DNA of 12,053 nucleotides from Methylophilaceae bacterium (GTDB lineage Bacteria; Pseudomonadota; Gammaproteobacteria; Burkholderiales; Methylophilaceae): NCBI GenBank assembly GCA_009926525.1, contig RFOR01000010.1:1-12053 (forward strand), written 5' to 3'. The translations under genes and the position numbers were made by a program. Below the pieces are notes generated by a model. The model did no database searches and was not told the DNA's origin. It was given only the letters and a program-made list of their open reading frames with translations. Below, piece after piece: positions 1 through 6,672 of the stretch (the stretch's first letter is position 1; the number at the start of each line of letters is the position of its first letter).

Positions 1-1445
1 GGCGTGCACGTTTAGAGGCGATGATTAAAAACCGTCCTGATTGGTGCGTTTCACGTCAACGCAATTGGGGTGTTCCGATGCCATTGTTTGTGCACAAAGA
101 AACTGGCGAGCCGCACCCAAAGACTTCTGAATTATTAGAGCAAGCCGCTTTGCTCACGGAACAAACAGGCGTTGAAGCTTGGTTTAGTTTAGATGCCGCT
201 GCTTTCTTGGCAAAACACGCGCCAGAAAATGCAGACCAATACAAAAAAGTCACTGATACTTTAGACGTTTGGTTTGATTCAGGCTCAACGCATGCAGCGG
301 TGCTGAAGCGTCGCCCAGAATTACAACATCCTGCCGATTTGTATCTAGAAGGCTCAGATCAACACCGCGGGTGGTTCCAAAGTTCATTATTAACAGGTTG
401 TGCGATTGATCGCAGAGCCCCTTACGAAGCCTTGCTCACCCACGGTTTTGTGGTGGATGGCGCTGGTCACAAAATGAGTAAATCCAAAGGTAACGTAGTT
501 GCACCGCAAAAGGTGATGGATACTTACGGTGCGGATATTCTGCGTTTGTGGGTGGCATCGACTGATTACTCAGGCGAGCTCACGATTTCTGATGAAATTC
601 TCAAACGCGTGGCAGAAAGCTATCGTCGCATTCGCAACACTTTACGGTTCCTAATGGCCAATTTGGCTGACTTTGATGCAAGCAAAGATTTATTGCCTGT
701 TGACGAATGGATTGAAATTGACCGTTACGCGCTGGTGCTCACAGAGAAATTACAGACAGAAGCTTTATCAGATTTTGACCGTTACGAATTCCATTTGGCG
801 GTGCAAAAATTTGTTGGCTTCTGCTCTGAAGATTTAGGCAGTTTCTATTTAGACATTCTCAAAGACCGTCTCTACACCGCGGGCGAAAACTCACATGCAC
901 GCCGTGCCGCGCAAAGCGCTTTGTATCACATCACCCAAACCATGATGCGTTTGATGGCGCCTATCTTGAGCTTTACCGCTAACGAGATTTGGCAAACATT
1001 AGGCTTGGATAAAGAGGCAACGGTCTTTGAAGAGCTTTGGTATGAATTGCCAGCGCATGGCTTGAGCGATGCGCAAATCACCGACTGGCAAAATATTATC
1101 GAAGTGCGTGCGCTAGCCAACAAAGCGATTGAAGAAAAGCGTGGCGCAGGCGAAGTAGGCTCATCATTACAGGCGGAGATCACCATTGCTGCGAATGGCC
1201 CATCTTACGAGTCACTTGCTCGCATGGAAGATGCGCTACGTTTTGTGTTTATCACTTCACAAGCTAAAGTGGAAAAGCAATCTGGTTCTGGTTTGACGTT
1301 CAAAGTTGCGGCAAGCAAGCATGCCAAGTGCGACCGTTGCTGGCATTATCGTGAAGAAGTAGGCGCAAGCGTTGAACATCCAACAATTTGTGGTCGCTGT
1401 GTAAGCAACCTGTTTGGCGAAGGTGAAAAACGTACTCATGCGTAA
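1..1445 (+). CDS. ileS: Isoleucyl-tRNA synthetase, C-terminal half (5' end outside window)
   Basis: Cytoplasmic class I aminoacyl-tRNA synthetase that charges tRNA-Ile with isoleucine. The frame is open through the left edge (R-A-R-L-E before the first Met at 21), so that Met is internal and the gene starts upstream. About 480 residues are visible, roughly half of the usual 930-940. Visible landmarks are the catalytic-core stretch with SRQRNWGVP, the class I KMSKS loop at 471-485 (HKMSKSKGN), the helical anticodon-binding domain after it, and a C-terminal Cys4 zinc knuckle (CDRCWH from 1329, then ICGRC) typical of the bacterial enzyme. The stop overlaps the lspA start, the common ileS-lspA arrangement, so the two are very likely co-transcribed and translationally coupled. 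Nothing looks broken; the truncation is only the window edge. Confidence 0.97.
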   Translation, partial: RARLEAMIKNRPDWCVSRQRNWGVPMPLFVHKETGEPHPKTSELLEQAALLTEQTGVEAWFSLDAAAFLAKHAPENADQYKKVTDTLDVWFDSGSTHAAVLKRRPELQHPADLYLEGSDQHRGWFQSSLLTGCAIDRRAPYEALLTHGFVVDGAGHKMSKSKGNVVAPQKVMDTYGADILRLWVASTDYSGELTISDEILKRVAESYRRIRNTLRFLMANLADFDASKDLLPVDEWIEIDRYALVLTEKLQTEALSDFDRYEFHLAVQKFVGFCSEDLGSFYLDILKDRLYTAGENSHARRAAQSALYHITQTMMRLMAPILSFTANEIWQTLGLDKEATVFEELWYELPAHGLSDAQITDWQNIIEVRALANKAIEEKRGAGEVGSSLQAEITIAANGPSYESLARMEDALRFVFITSQAKVEKQSGSGLTFKVAASKHAKCDRCWHYREEVGASVEHPTICGRCVSNLFGEGEKRTHA

Positions 1446-1902
1446 ATGGTTAAGCATTAGCGCGTTAGTGATTGCGATAGATGTTTATACAAAGCATCTT
1501 ATTCAGCAGGCTTTTCAGTATGGCGAGCATTTACAAATCACTTCGTTTTTTGACTTGGTGCGTTTTCATAACGAAGGCGCGGCGTTTAGCTTTTTAGCGA
1601 GCCAAGGCGGTTGGCAGCACTTCTTTTTTACGGGAGTTGCGATTGTCGCATCAGCCGTGATTGTTTATCTGCTTTATAAAAATGCTGAGCAAAAGCTGTT
1701 TTGTTTTGCGCTCGCTTTGGTATTAGGCGGCGCATTAGGAAATCTTTACGACAGGCTTACCTTGGGCTATGTGGTGGACTTTTTGCTCTTTCATTATCAA
1801 GGCTACGACTATTATTGGCCTGCCTTTAATGTGGCTGACTCTGCGATCACAGGTGGGGTAGCCTTGCTCTTGCTTGATAGTTTTAAGAAGCCAAGTATAT
1901 AA
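1438..1902 (+). CDS. lspA: Lipoprotein signal peptidase (signal peptidase II)
   Basis: Inner-membrane aspartyl protease that removes the signal peptide from diacylglyceryl-modified prolipoproteins. The product has 154 residues, normal for the family, with four hydrophobic segments. The conserved NEGAAFSFL stretch is at residues 45-53. The two catalytic aspartates fit D105 in GNLYDR and D134 in FNVAD. An in-frame TTG at 1414 would add eight residues inside ileS. The ATG at 1438 is preferred because it gives the usual short N-terminus (MRKWL) and overlaps the ileS stop by 8 bp, as expected for coupled genes. In the first helix the family's usual D-Q is D-V here (IDVYTK), a mild deviation. The usual downstream partners in related bacteria (an FKBP isomerase and ispH) are absent. 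Confidence 0.96.
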   Translation: MRKWLSISALVIAIDVYTKHLIQQAFQYGEHLQITSFFDLVRFHNEGAAFSFLASQGGWQHFFFTGVAIVASAVIVYLLYKNAEQKLFCFALALVLGGALGNLYDRLTLGYVVDFLLFHYQGYDYYWPAFNVADSAITGGVALLLLDSFKKPSI

Positions 1903-1909
1903 TCAAAAA

Positions 1910-2287
1910 ATGTTTAAACGTCGCTTACATAGATTTACCAGCTGGATTGCCATTTGCGCTATCCTAATGGCATCTTTTGCGCCTACGATTTCGCATGCTA
2001 AGGCATTAAATGATATTCAGGGCTCCGAAAAGATTTGTACCGCGCAAGGGGTAAAAGTAATTCCTTCTAGCCCTGCTTATCCTGATGATCAGCACTCCGC
2101 AACTCATTTGCAGCACTGCTCTTATTGTTCTCTTGCTTCAGATAAGGCTTACCTGCCATCAGGCAATATTCAAATAGGTTCTGTTGCTATCCCTTCATAT
2201 TCACAATTTTTTACTGAATATGAAACCCCTGTTCTCCAAGCGTACTTCCAGTCTTCACACCCTCCCCAAGCACCACCTGCAATTTAA
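1910..2287 (+). CDS. Small exported DUF2946-like protein with HCxxC motif
   Basis: A 125-residue protein with a basic N-terminus (MFKRRLHR), a hydrophobic signal segment at about 11-25 and a plausible signal peptidase I site after ISHA-K. The mature part carries an isolated Cys at 43 (ICTAQG), several His residues and the motif HCSYC at 69-73, followed by a Pro-rich tail (SSHPPQAPP). This layout matches the DUF2946 family as I remember it, whose function is not established and which is often found beside TonB receptors in proteobacteria. The HCxxC motif could bind a metal, which is inference. The start ATG at 1910 lies 7 bp after lspA; an in-frame TTG at 1874 lies inside lspA and was rejected because it would put extra residues before the signal peptide. 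The Shine-Dalgarno is weak. It may be read through from ileS-lspA. Confidence 0.8.
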   Translation: MFKRRLHRFTSWIAICAILMASFAPTISHAKALNDIQGSEKICTAQGVKVIPSSPAYPDDQHSATHLQHCSYCSLASDKAYLPSGNIQIGSVAIPSYSQFFTEYETPVLQAYFQSSHPPQAPPAI

Positions 2288-2375
2288 ATCTAAGTAGTTT
2301 TGATTGATGCGTAAGCGCTTCACCGCGCCTATGAATTAACGCATCGTGCTTTTAGATTTTAGATTGAGGTTTCCA
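2288..2375 (+). promoter_or_regulatory. Candidate operator/leader region before the HTH-receptor genes
   Basis: This 88-bp gap is the only sizeable spacer inside the accessory cassette. It holds an inverted repeat, GATGCGT (2306-2312) and ACGCATC (2339-2345), extendable to nine pairs with one bulged base. The 8-bp perfect palindrome AAGCGCTT (2313-2320) lies directly against the left arm, and TTTTAGA is repeated in tandem at 2350-2363. GAGG at about 2366-2369 is the ribosome binding site for the HTH gene. No convincing sigma-70 promoter with correct spacing was found. The symmetry next to a regulator gene suggests an operator, possibly autoregulatory; that role is inferred. Confidence 0.4.
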
Positions 2376-2639
2376 ATGATTCACTTACAAATTAAAGAGC
2401 TTATTGCCGCTAAAACAGCGCAGTGGGGCAGAAGAGTAACCATTAGCGAAGTGGCTGAGGCTACAGGGATCAGTCGCATGACGCTTAACCGTATGATGCG
2501 CCATCAAGGGTATAACACCATTACCGATCATCTCGACAAGCTTTGTTCTTATTTCGAATGTGATTTGAATGAGTTGGTGAGGTACGTGCCCAGCGCAGAA
2601 GCGTCGAACTCACAAAAACTTTCAAGATTGGTAGCTTAA
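2376..2639 (+). CDS. Small Cro/CI-type helix-turn-helix regulator
   Basis: An 87-residue protein that is almost entirely one DNA-binding domain. The helix-turn-helix is at about 23-45 (ISEVAEATGISRMTLNRMM), followed by the LCSYFECDLNEL segment typical of the HTH_26 subgroup of the XRE family (recalled, not searched). There is no separate ligand or sensor domain, so any inducer binding is not evident. The ATG at 2376 is preceded by GAGG at a good spacing; a GTG at 2346 would add ten residues and lacks this site. The stop lies 2 bp before the TonB receptor start, so the two are almost certainly co-transcribed and probably coupled. Likely target: its own upstream region and the receptor genes, by inference from position and the symmetric DNA upstream. 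Confidence 0.85.
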   Translation: MIHLQIKELIAAKTAQWGRRVTISEVAEATGISRMTLNRMMRHQGYNTITDHLDKLCSYFECDLNELVRYVPSAEASNSQKLSRLVA

Positions 2640-2641
2640 TC

Positions 2642-4897
2642 ATGATGACTAATAAAAATAGCCTATTGGCCATTGCCCTTGCTACGGTGTTTAGTCAACA
2701 AGCTTGGGCGGCTGAAACAGATCAACTTAATATCGACAAGGTGGAAGTGCGCGGGTCGGTGATTGATAGCCGAATTATGAAGTATCCTGCCACTGTTGAA
2801 ACCTATGATAGGCAACAAATTCAAGACAGTGTAAATGCAGCAACGCCAGCGCAAGCAATGAAGTATTTGCCAAGCATTCAAGTGCGAGAACGTTTTATTG
2901 GTGACCGCAACGGCATTATCGCGACTCGAACAATTGGTGCTATTTCAAGCGCGCAAAGTATGCTTTTTGCTGATGGCATTTTACTTTCAAATCTGCTTGG
3001 TAATCGATATGACTATCCGCCTCGCTGGGGCATGGTCAGTCCTGAGGAAATCGAAAGTATTAGTATGATGTACGGGCCATTCTCTTCACTTTATGCAGGC
3101 AATTCTTTTGGTGGTGTGATTAGTATTCATACGCGCATGCCTGAAAAGTTTGAGGCACATGCCAACGTGCAAGGCTTTATGCAGAATTTTAAGTTGTACG
3201 GCACAGATGTGACGAATGTTGGTAATCATGAAAGCGCGTCGGTCGGTAATAAAATCAATGACTTTAGTTTTTGGTTGGGTGTTGATAGGCTAGATAACAA
3301 GGGGCAGCCTGTAGACTTTGCAGTGAGTGATGCAAAAGCAGCTTCTGCTGGAGGCACTCCTGTCACGGGCGCTTATCAAGACATCAGTGAAAAAAATAAG
3401 AGCCGTATTGTTTTTGGCGCTACTAACATTGATAAAAGCGAGCAGATTAATACTAAATTTAAGGCGACTTACGACTTTACTCATGAAATTAAAGCGTCTT
3501 ATACCATAGGATTGTGGGATATCGATGGAAAGACCGATGTGCAGACTTACCTTAAAGATGCAAACGGCAATTCGATTTATTCTGGGGACGTTAGTTTTAA
3601 TGGCGCCAAATACACTTTGCCAGCGATGAGCCCTGCTAAGTCGGAGGCTTTGCATATTATGCAGGCCTTGGATTTGAGGTCAAACACCAAAGGTTTTTTT
3701 GATTGGCAGTTTACTTTGTCTGATTACGATTATCAAAAAGACCTTAACGGAAGCTCTAAAATCACTTCTGGCAATCCGTATCTCAACCGTACAGGTGTCG
3801 TTAATGATTTATCTGGCACAGGATGGACTGTTTTTGAAGCGCGAGGTACTTTGCGCCCAAAAAACCATACACTAGACTTTGGCTATCATATTGATGATTA
3901 CCAATTACGTAGTACGACGACCAATAGTGCTGACTGGTCGGCGATAAGCAAGAGTAGCTTTAACGCATCTTCTCGAGGTAATACGCAAACTCAAGCGGTC
4001 TATGTTCAGGACAAATGGCAACTTAACTCACAATGGGCTTTAACATTAGGGGCTCGTCAGGAGTTCTGGCAGGCAACAGATGGAAGCAATCAGTCAGGCG
4101 TGGTGGCAGCAAATTACCAAGATAAGTCGGCCAATAAGTTTTCACCAAAAATTTCCTTAAGCTTCGAGCCACAGCCCGCATGGGGTTTCAGAGCGGCGTT
4201 TGGTCAAGCTTTCCGCTTTCCTACCGTGACTGAGCTCTATCAGCAGCTCGCAAATGGCGCGAATATTCTGGTAAATAATCCTGATCTTAAACCTGAGGAA
4301 GTGCTCTCTGCAGAGCTAACCGCGGAACGTCGTTTTGCAAATGGCTTGATTCGCTTAAGCGCATTTAATGAACATAAGTACGATGCGCTGCTCTCTCAAA
4401 CAAATGTTTCTCCCGCTGGTTCTACTACTAGTTATGTTCAAAATGTAGATCACATTCGTACGTATGGATTAGAGGCCGCAACTGAGTGGAAAGATGTTTT
4501 TGTTTCTGGCTTAGATATTCACGCGAACGCTACATGGACAGATGCAAAAGTTTTACTTGATACTGCTGCACCTTCTAACAATGGACATGTTGCACCACGT
4601 ATTCCCAAACAGCTTTATAAGGCAGTTGCTATTTACCACGTGAATAATGACCTGACATTAAGCGTGGGTGCCCGGTATAGCGGAAGACAATATATTAACT
4701 TGGATAATTCAGATGTGAATCCTGATACTTACAAGGCCGCCAGTCAGTTTTTCTTGATGGATGTAAAAGCTAATTATAAATTTGCTGACCGTTGGATGGC
4801 CTCTGTTGGTGTGGATAACCTCACTAACTACAAAGCTTATGTATCGCATCCTCTCCCACAGCGCACTTTTTATGCTCAAATCAAATTTGATTATTAA
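2642..4897 (+). CDS. TonB-dependent outer-membrane receptor
   Basis: A 751-residue outer-membrane gated barrel that imports a ligand using TonB/ExbBD energy. There is a signal peptide with likely cleavage after AWA (about residue 23), then a possible TonB box (KVEVRGS, about 33-39). The plug domain covers about 45-160, with the characteristic MMYGPFSSLYAGNSFGGVISI segment (two parts, each typical of plug ends). The rest is a beta-barrel with alternating aromatic residues ending in FDY. A late-barrel motif rich in FGQAFRFPTVTELY is the common LPPxxGE-region equivalent. There is no N-terminal STN signalling domain, so it does not use FecR-type surface signalling; the adjacent HTH protein is the more likely regulator. 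The ligand cannot be read from sequence. The DUF2946 neighbour and the metal-ligand motifs of the next gene hint at copper or another metal complex. ATG at 2645 is an alternative start; the Shine-Dalgarno is weak. Confidence 0.94.
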   Translation: MMTNKNSLLAIALATVFSQQAWAAETDQLNIDKVEVRGSVIDSRIMKYPATVETYDRQQIQDSVNAATPAQAMKYLPSIQVRERFIGDRNGIIATRTIGAISSAQSMLFADGILLSNLLGNRYDYPPRWGMVSPEEIESISMMYGPFSSLYAGNSFGGVISIHTRMPEKFEAHANVQGFMQNFKLYGTDVTNVGNHESASVGNKINDFSFWLGVDRLDNKGQPVDFAVSDAKAASAGGTPVTGAYQDISEKNKSRIVFGATNIDKSEQINTKFKATYDFTHEIKASYTIGLWDIDGKTDVQTYLKDANGNSIYSGDVSFNGAKYTLPAMSPAKSEALHIMQALDLRSNTKGFFDWQFTLSDYDYQKDLNGSSKITSGNPYLNRTGVVNDLSGTGWTVFEARGTLRPKNHTLDFGYHIDDYQLRSTTTNSADWSAISKSSFNASSRGNTQTQAVYVQDKWQLNSQWALTLGARQEFWQATDGSNQSGVVAANYQDKSANKFSPKISLSFEPQPAWGFRAAFGQAFRFPTVTELYQQLANGANILVNNPDLKPEEVLSAELTAERRFANGLIRLSAFNEHKYDALLSQTNVSPAGSTTSYVQNVDHIRTYGLEAATEWKDVFVSGLDIHANATWTDAKVLLDTAAPSNNGHVAPRIPKQLYKAVAIYHVNNDLTLSVGARYSGRQYINLDNSDVNPDTYKAASQFFLMDVKANYKFADRWMASVGVDNLTNYKAYVSHPLPQRTFYAQIKFDY

Positions 4898-4906
4898 GTT
4901 TGTATA

Positions 4907-6106
4907 ATGCGATTGATGAAAATAATGAAAACGATAAAACTAATCTTTAGTTTGGCTTTATTGATGGCGCTGACAGGTAATGCTTGCGCTCATGAGGGCC
5001 ACGACCATGGACCGCCTCTGGCGGTTTCTGTAGCGCTGGATGCGAAGGGTAATCTTTGGCGTGCCAGCGTGAAAGATGGTTTTGTTTTGGTTGATAAATC
5101 TCCAGCATTGGTGTCATTGGCGTTCTCTGCTTCGCAAAAGCTGAATAGCCAGGCACAAAAAATTGGGACAGATGGCGATGCGCGCCCGAAAATTGCCATT
5201 GCTAAAAATGGCAATATTTATGTTACTTGGACGCAAGCATTACCAACGCCATATAGCGGTTATATTTGGTTCTCGCGTTCTAGCGATGGCGGCAAAACCT
5301 TTTCACAGCCGAGCATTGTTCATCAAGACCGTGCTGAGATTACGCACCGATTTGATGCGCTTTCAATTTCTCCATCAGGCCGTATTTATGTGGCTTGGGT
5401 AGATAAGCGCGATTTGATTGCCGCTAAAAAAACTAAGCAACCTTATGACGGCGCAGCCATTTATTATGCGGTGTCAGATGACCAAGGCGCGAGCTTTAGT
5501 GCAGAGCATAAAGTGGCAGATAGTAGCTGTGAATGCTGTCGTATTGCTATGCTTGCCGATGAACAGGGTGATGCAGTGATGATGTGGCGTCATCTTTTTT
5601 ATGGTGGCGTGCGTGACCATGCAATCGCTAAAGTAAGTGCAAACGACACAACGCCAAAAGTTCACCGTGCAAGTTTTGGTGATTGGAAAATTGATGCTTG
5701 CCCGCATCATGGCCCTGCCATTGCTATAGGTGGCGACTGGGGTTATCACATGGCATGGTTTGATGGTGGCGACAAAGCTGGTTTGTTCTATGCGCGCATG
5801 GATGGTGATGCTTGGGTTTCATCGCCAGCCAAGCGCTTTGGCGATGCTAATAACCAAGCTGGTCATCCAGCCTTGATCAGTGATGGCGAACAGGTGTGGC
5901 TTGCTTGGAAAGAAATGACGGATACATTAAGTCTAGTGAAGCTTGCTAGGTCCAACGATGGCGGACGTTCTTGGGATACGCCTGTTGTTATTTCGCAAAC
6001 CAAAGGAAAATCAGATTATCCTCAACTGTTGCTTAAAGATGGCCAAGCCTATTTAGCTTGGAATACTAAATTGGACGGTTTGGCATGGCTGAAGATTACC
6101 CAATGA
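4907..6106 (+). CDS. Exported sialidase-like beta-propeller with CxCC and CPHHGP motifs
   Basis: A 399-residue secreted or periplasmic protein. The signal peptide ends near GNACA (about residue 28), so the mature chain would begin HEGHDHG, a His-rich putative metal-binding tail. Three Asp-box (BNR) motifs of the S-x-D-x-G-x-[TS]-[FW] type are visible at about 125-132, 190-197 and 349-356, indicating a propeller fold. Between them are SCECCR (Cys 208, 210, 211) and DACPHHGP (Cys 265, His 267-268), which I recall as a paired signature of a family usually labelled exo-alpha-sialidase. No FRIP motif or clear sialidase catalytic set is seen, so sugar hydrolysis is doubtful. The gene begins 9 bp after the receptor and overlaps the next gene by 4 bp. 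ATGs at 4916 and 4925 are alternative starts; the one at 4925 also gives a good signal peptide. No start has a strong ribosome binding site. Confidence 0.83.
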   Translation: MRLMKIMKTIKLIFSLALLMALTGNACAHEGHDHGPPLAVSVALDAKGNLWRASVKDGFVLVDKSPALVSLAFSASQKLNSQAQKIGTDGDARPKIAIAKNGNIYVTWTQALPTPYSGYIWFSRSSDGGKTFSQPSIVHQDRAEITHRFDALSISPSGRIYVAWVDKRDLIAAKKTKQPYDGAAIYYAVSDDQGASFSAEHKVADSSCECCRIAMLADEQGDAVMMWRHLFYGGVRDHAIAKVSANDTTPKVHRASFGDWKIDACPHHGPAIAIGGDWGYHMAWFDGGDKAGLFYARMDGDAWVSSPAKRFGDANNQAGHPALISDGEQVWLAWKEMTDTLSLVKLARSNDGGRSWDTPVVISQTKGKSDYPQLLLKDGQAYLAWNTKLDGLAWLKITQ

Positions 6107-6594
6107 GGCAGATATTGAAGCATTGGTTGCTAACAGTTGGCTTAATGCTTGCACTCATGATGAGTCTACAAGTTTGTGCTGAGTCGCTTAAGCCATTTAT
6201 GGCATCTAGCCGAGTTGAAATTGAAAAAGCACATCAAGGTCAGCCTATGATTATGGCTTTTTGGTCGCTAGATTGTAGCTACTGTTTGGATGACCTTAAT
6301 ACTCTCGGTGAATTTGTAAAACAGCATCCAAAAATTAAATTGGTATTAGTTAGTGCGGATGGCTTAAGTACCACACAAGAGGTGACGAAAGCCCTAAAAC
6401 AAATTAAATTGCCAGCGCGATATGAAGCTTGGCAGTTTTCTGAGCCTGATGAAGAGCGCCTTAGATATAGCATTGATAAGGCTTGGTATGGCGAGCTTCC
6501 ACGCACTTACTTTTACGACAATGCTCATCAAGTAAAAGCCATCAGCGGTAGCCCCGATTTGATCTGGCTCAAAAGCTGGGCAAGTAAATTCTGA
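6103..6594 (+). CDS. Exported thioredoxin-fold protein (TlpA-like)
   Basis: A 163-residue protein with a hydrophobic N-terminal segment (about 8-24) ending near VCAES, so it is exported or anchored in the inner membrane facing the periplasm. The core is a thioredoxin fold: MIMAFWSLDCSYC places the CxxC pair at Cys58/Cys61, and the cis-proline loop is ELPRTYFYD (Pro133). The redox pair CSYC resembles thiol reductases or metallochaperone-type members; direction of electron flow cannot be told from sequence. The ATG at 6103 overlaps the previous stop as ATGA, a coupling arrangement. An ATG at 6085 would add six residues (MAEDYP) before the signal segment and is possible, with GGACGG upstream. 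Context suggests it reduces or metallates the Cys-rich propeller encoded just before it; this is inference. Confidence 0.85.
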   Translation: MRQILKHWLLTVGLMLALMMSLQVCAESLKPFMASSRVEIEKAHQGQPMIMAFWSLDCSYCLDDLNTLGEFVKQHPKIKLVLVSADGLSTTQEVTKALKQIKLPARYEAWQFSEPDEERLRYSIDKAWYGELPRTYFYDNAHQVKAISGSPDLIWLKSWASKF

Positions 6595-6611
6595 ATTCCC
6601 AATACCCCCCA

Positions 6612-6638
6612 TTGAAATAATTGACATCTGCCCCATAT
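6612..6638 (+). promoter_or_regulatory. Sigma-32 (RpoH) heat-shock promoter of clpB
   Basis: TTGAAA at 6612-6617, 13 bp, then CCCCATAT at 6631-6638. This is a near-perfect match to the known RpoH consensus (CTTGAAA, 13-15 bp, CCCCATNT), lacking only the first C-T of the extended -35. The predicted transcript would start near 6645 and run into clpB, the textbook RpoH target. Confidence 0.92.
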
Positions 6639-6650
6639 AGGCTCTATCAA
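6621..6650 (+). promoter_or_regulatory. Overlapping sigma-70-like promoter of clpB
   Basis: A perfect -35 hexamer TTGACA (6621-6626) lies inside the heat-shock promoter spacer, followed after 18 bp by TATCAA (6645-6650), a 4/6 match to TATAAT. It could supply basal clpB transcription with a very short leader starting near 6657. The poorer -10 makes it less certain than the overlapping heat-shock signal. Confidence 0.5.
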
Positions 6651-6672
6651 ACATCCTAAATGGAGTAATGGC

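Noticed and set aside
21..1445. Met at 21 as the start of ileS
   Set aside because: The frame is open to the window edge and the protein begins in the middle of the catalytic domain, so this Met is internal.
2306..2345. Inverted repeat before the HTH gene as a rho-independent terminator
   Set aside because: The loop is 26 nt, arms are only 7-9 bp and no T-run follows the right arm, so an operator or no function is more likely.
3327..3509. Overlapping + strand open frame of 60 codons inside the receptor gene
   Set aside because: It lies wholly inside a well-supported TonB receptor gene, shows no domain and has no independent start signal; it is a shadow frame.
4903..4908. Perfect TATAAT just before the propeller gene as a promoter
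   Set aside because: No -35 element at 16-18 bp was found, and the hexamer overlaps the annotated ATG. With only 9 bp between genes, it is likely chance.
1910..6594. The cassette as a mobile element or recent insertion
   Set aside because: No transposase, integrase, flanking direct repeats or clear base-composition break were seen; only the unusual position after lspA hints at gain.
6595..6611. Terminator between the thioredoxin-fold gene and clpB
   Set aside because: The stretch has a C-run but no complementary arm, so no hairpin could be drawn; read-through into clpB remains possible.
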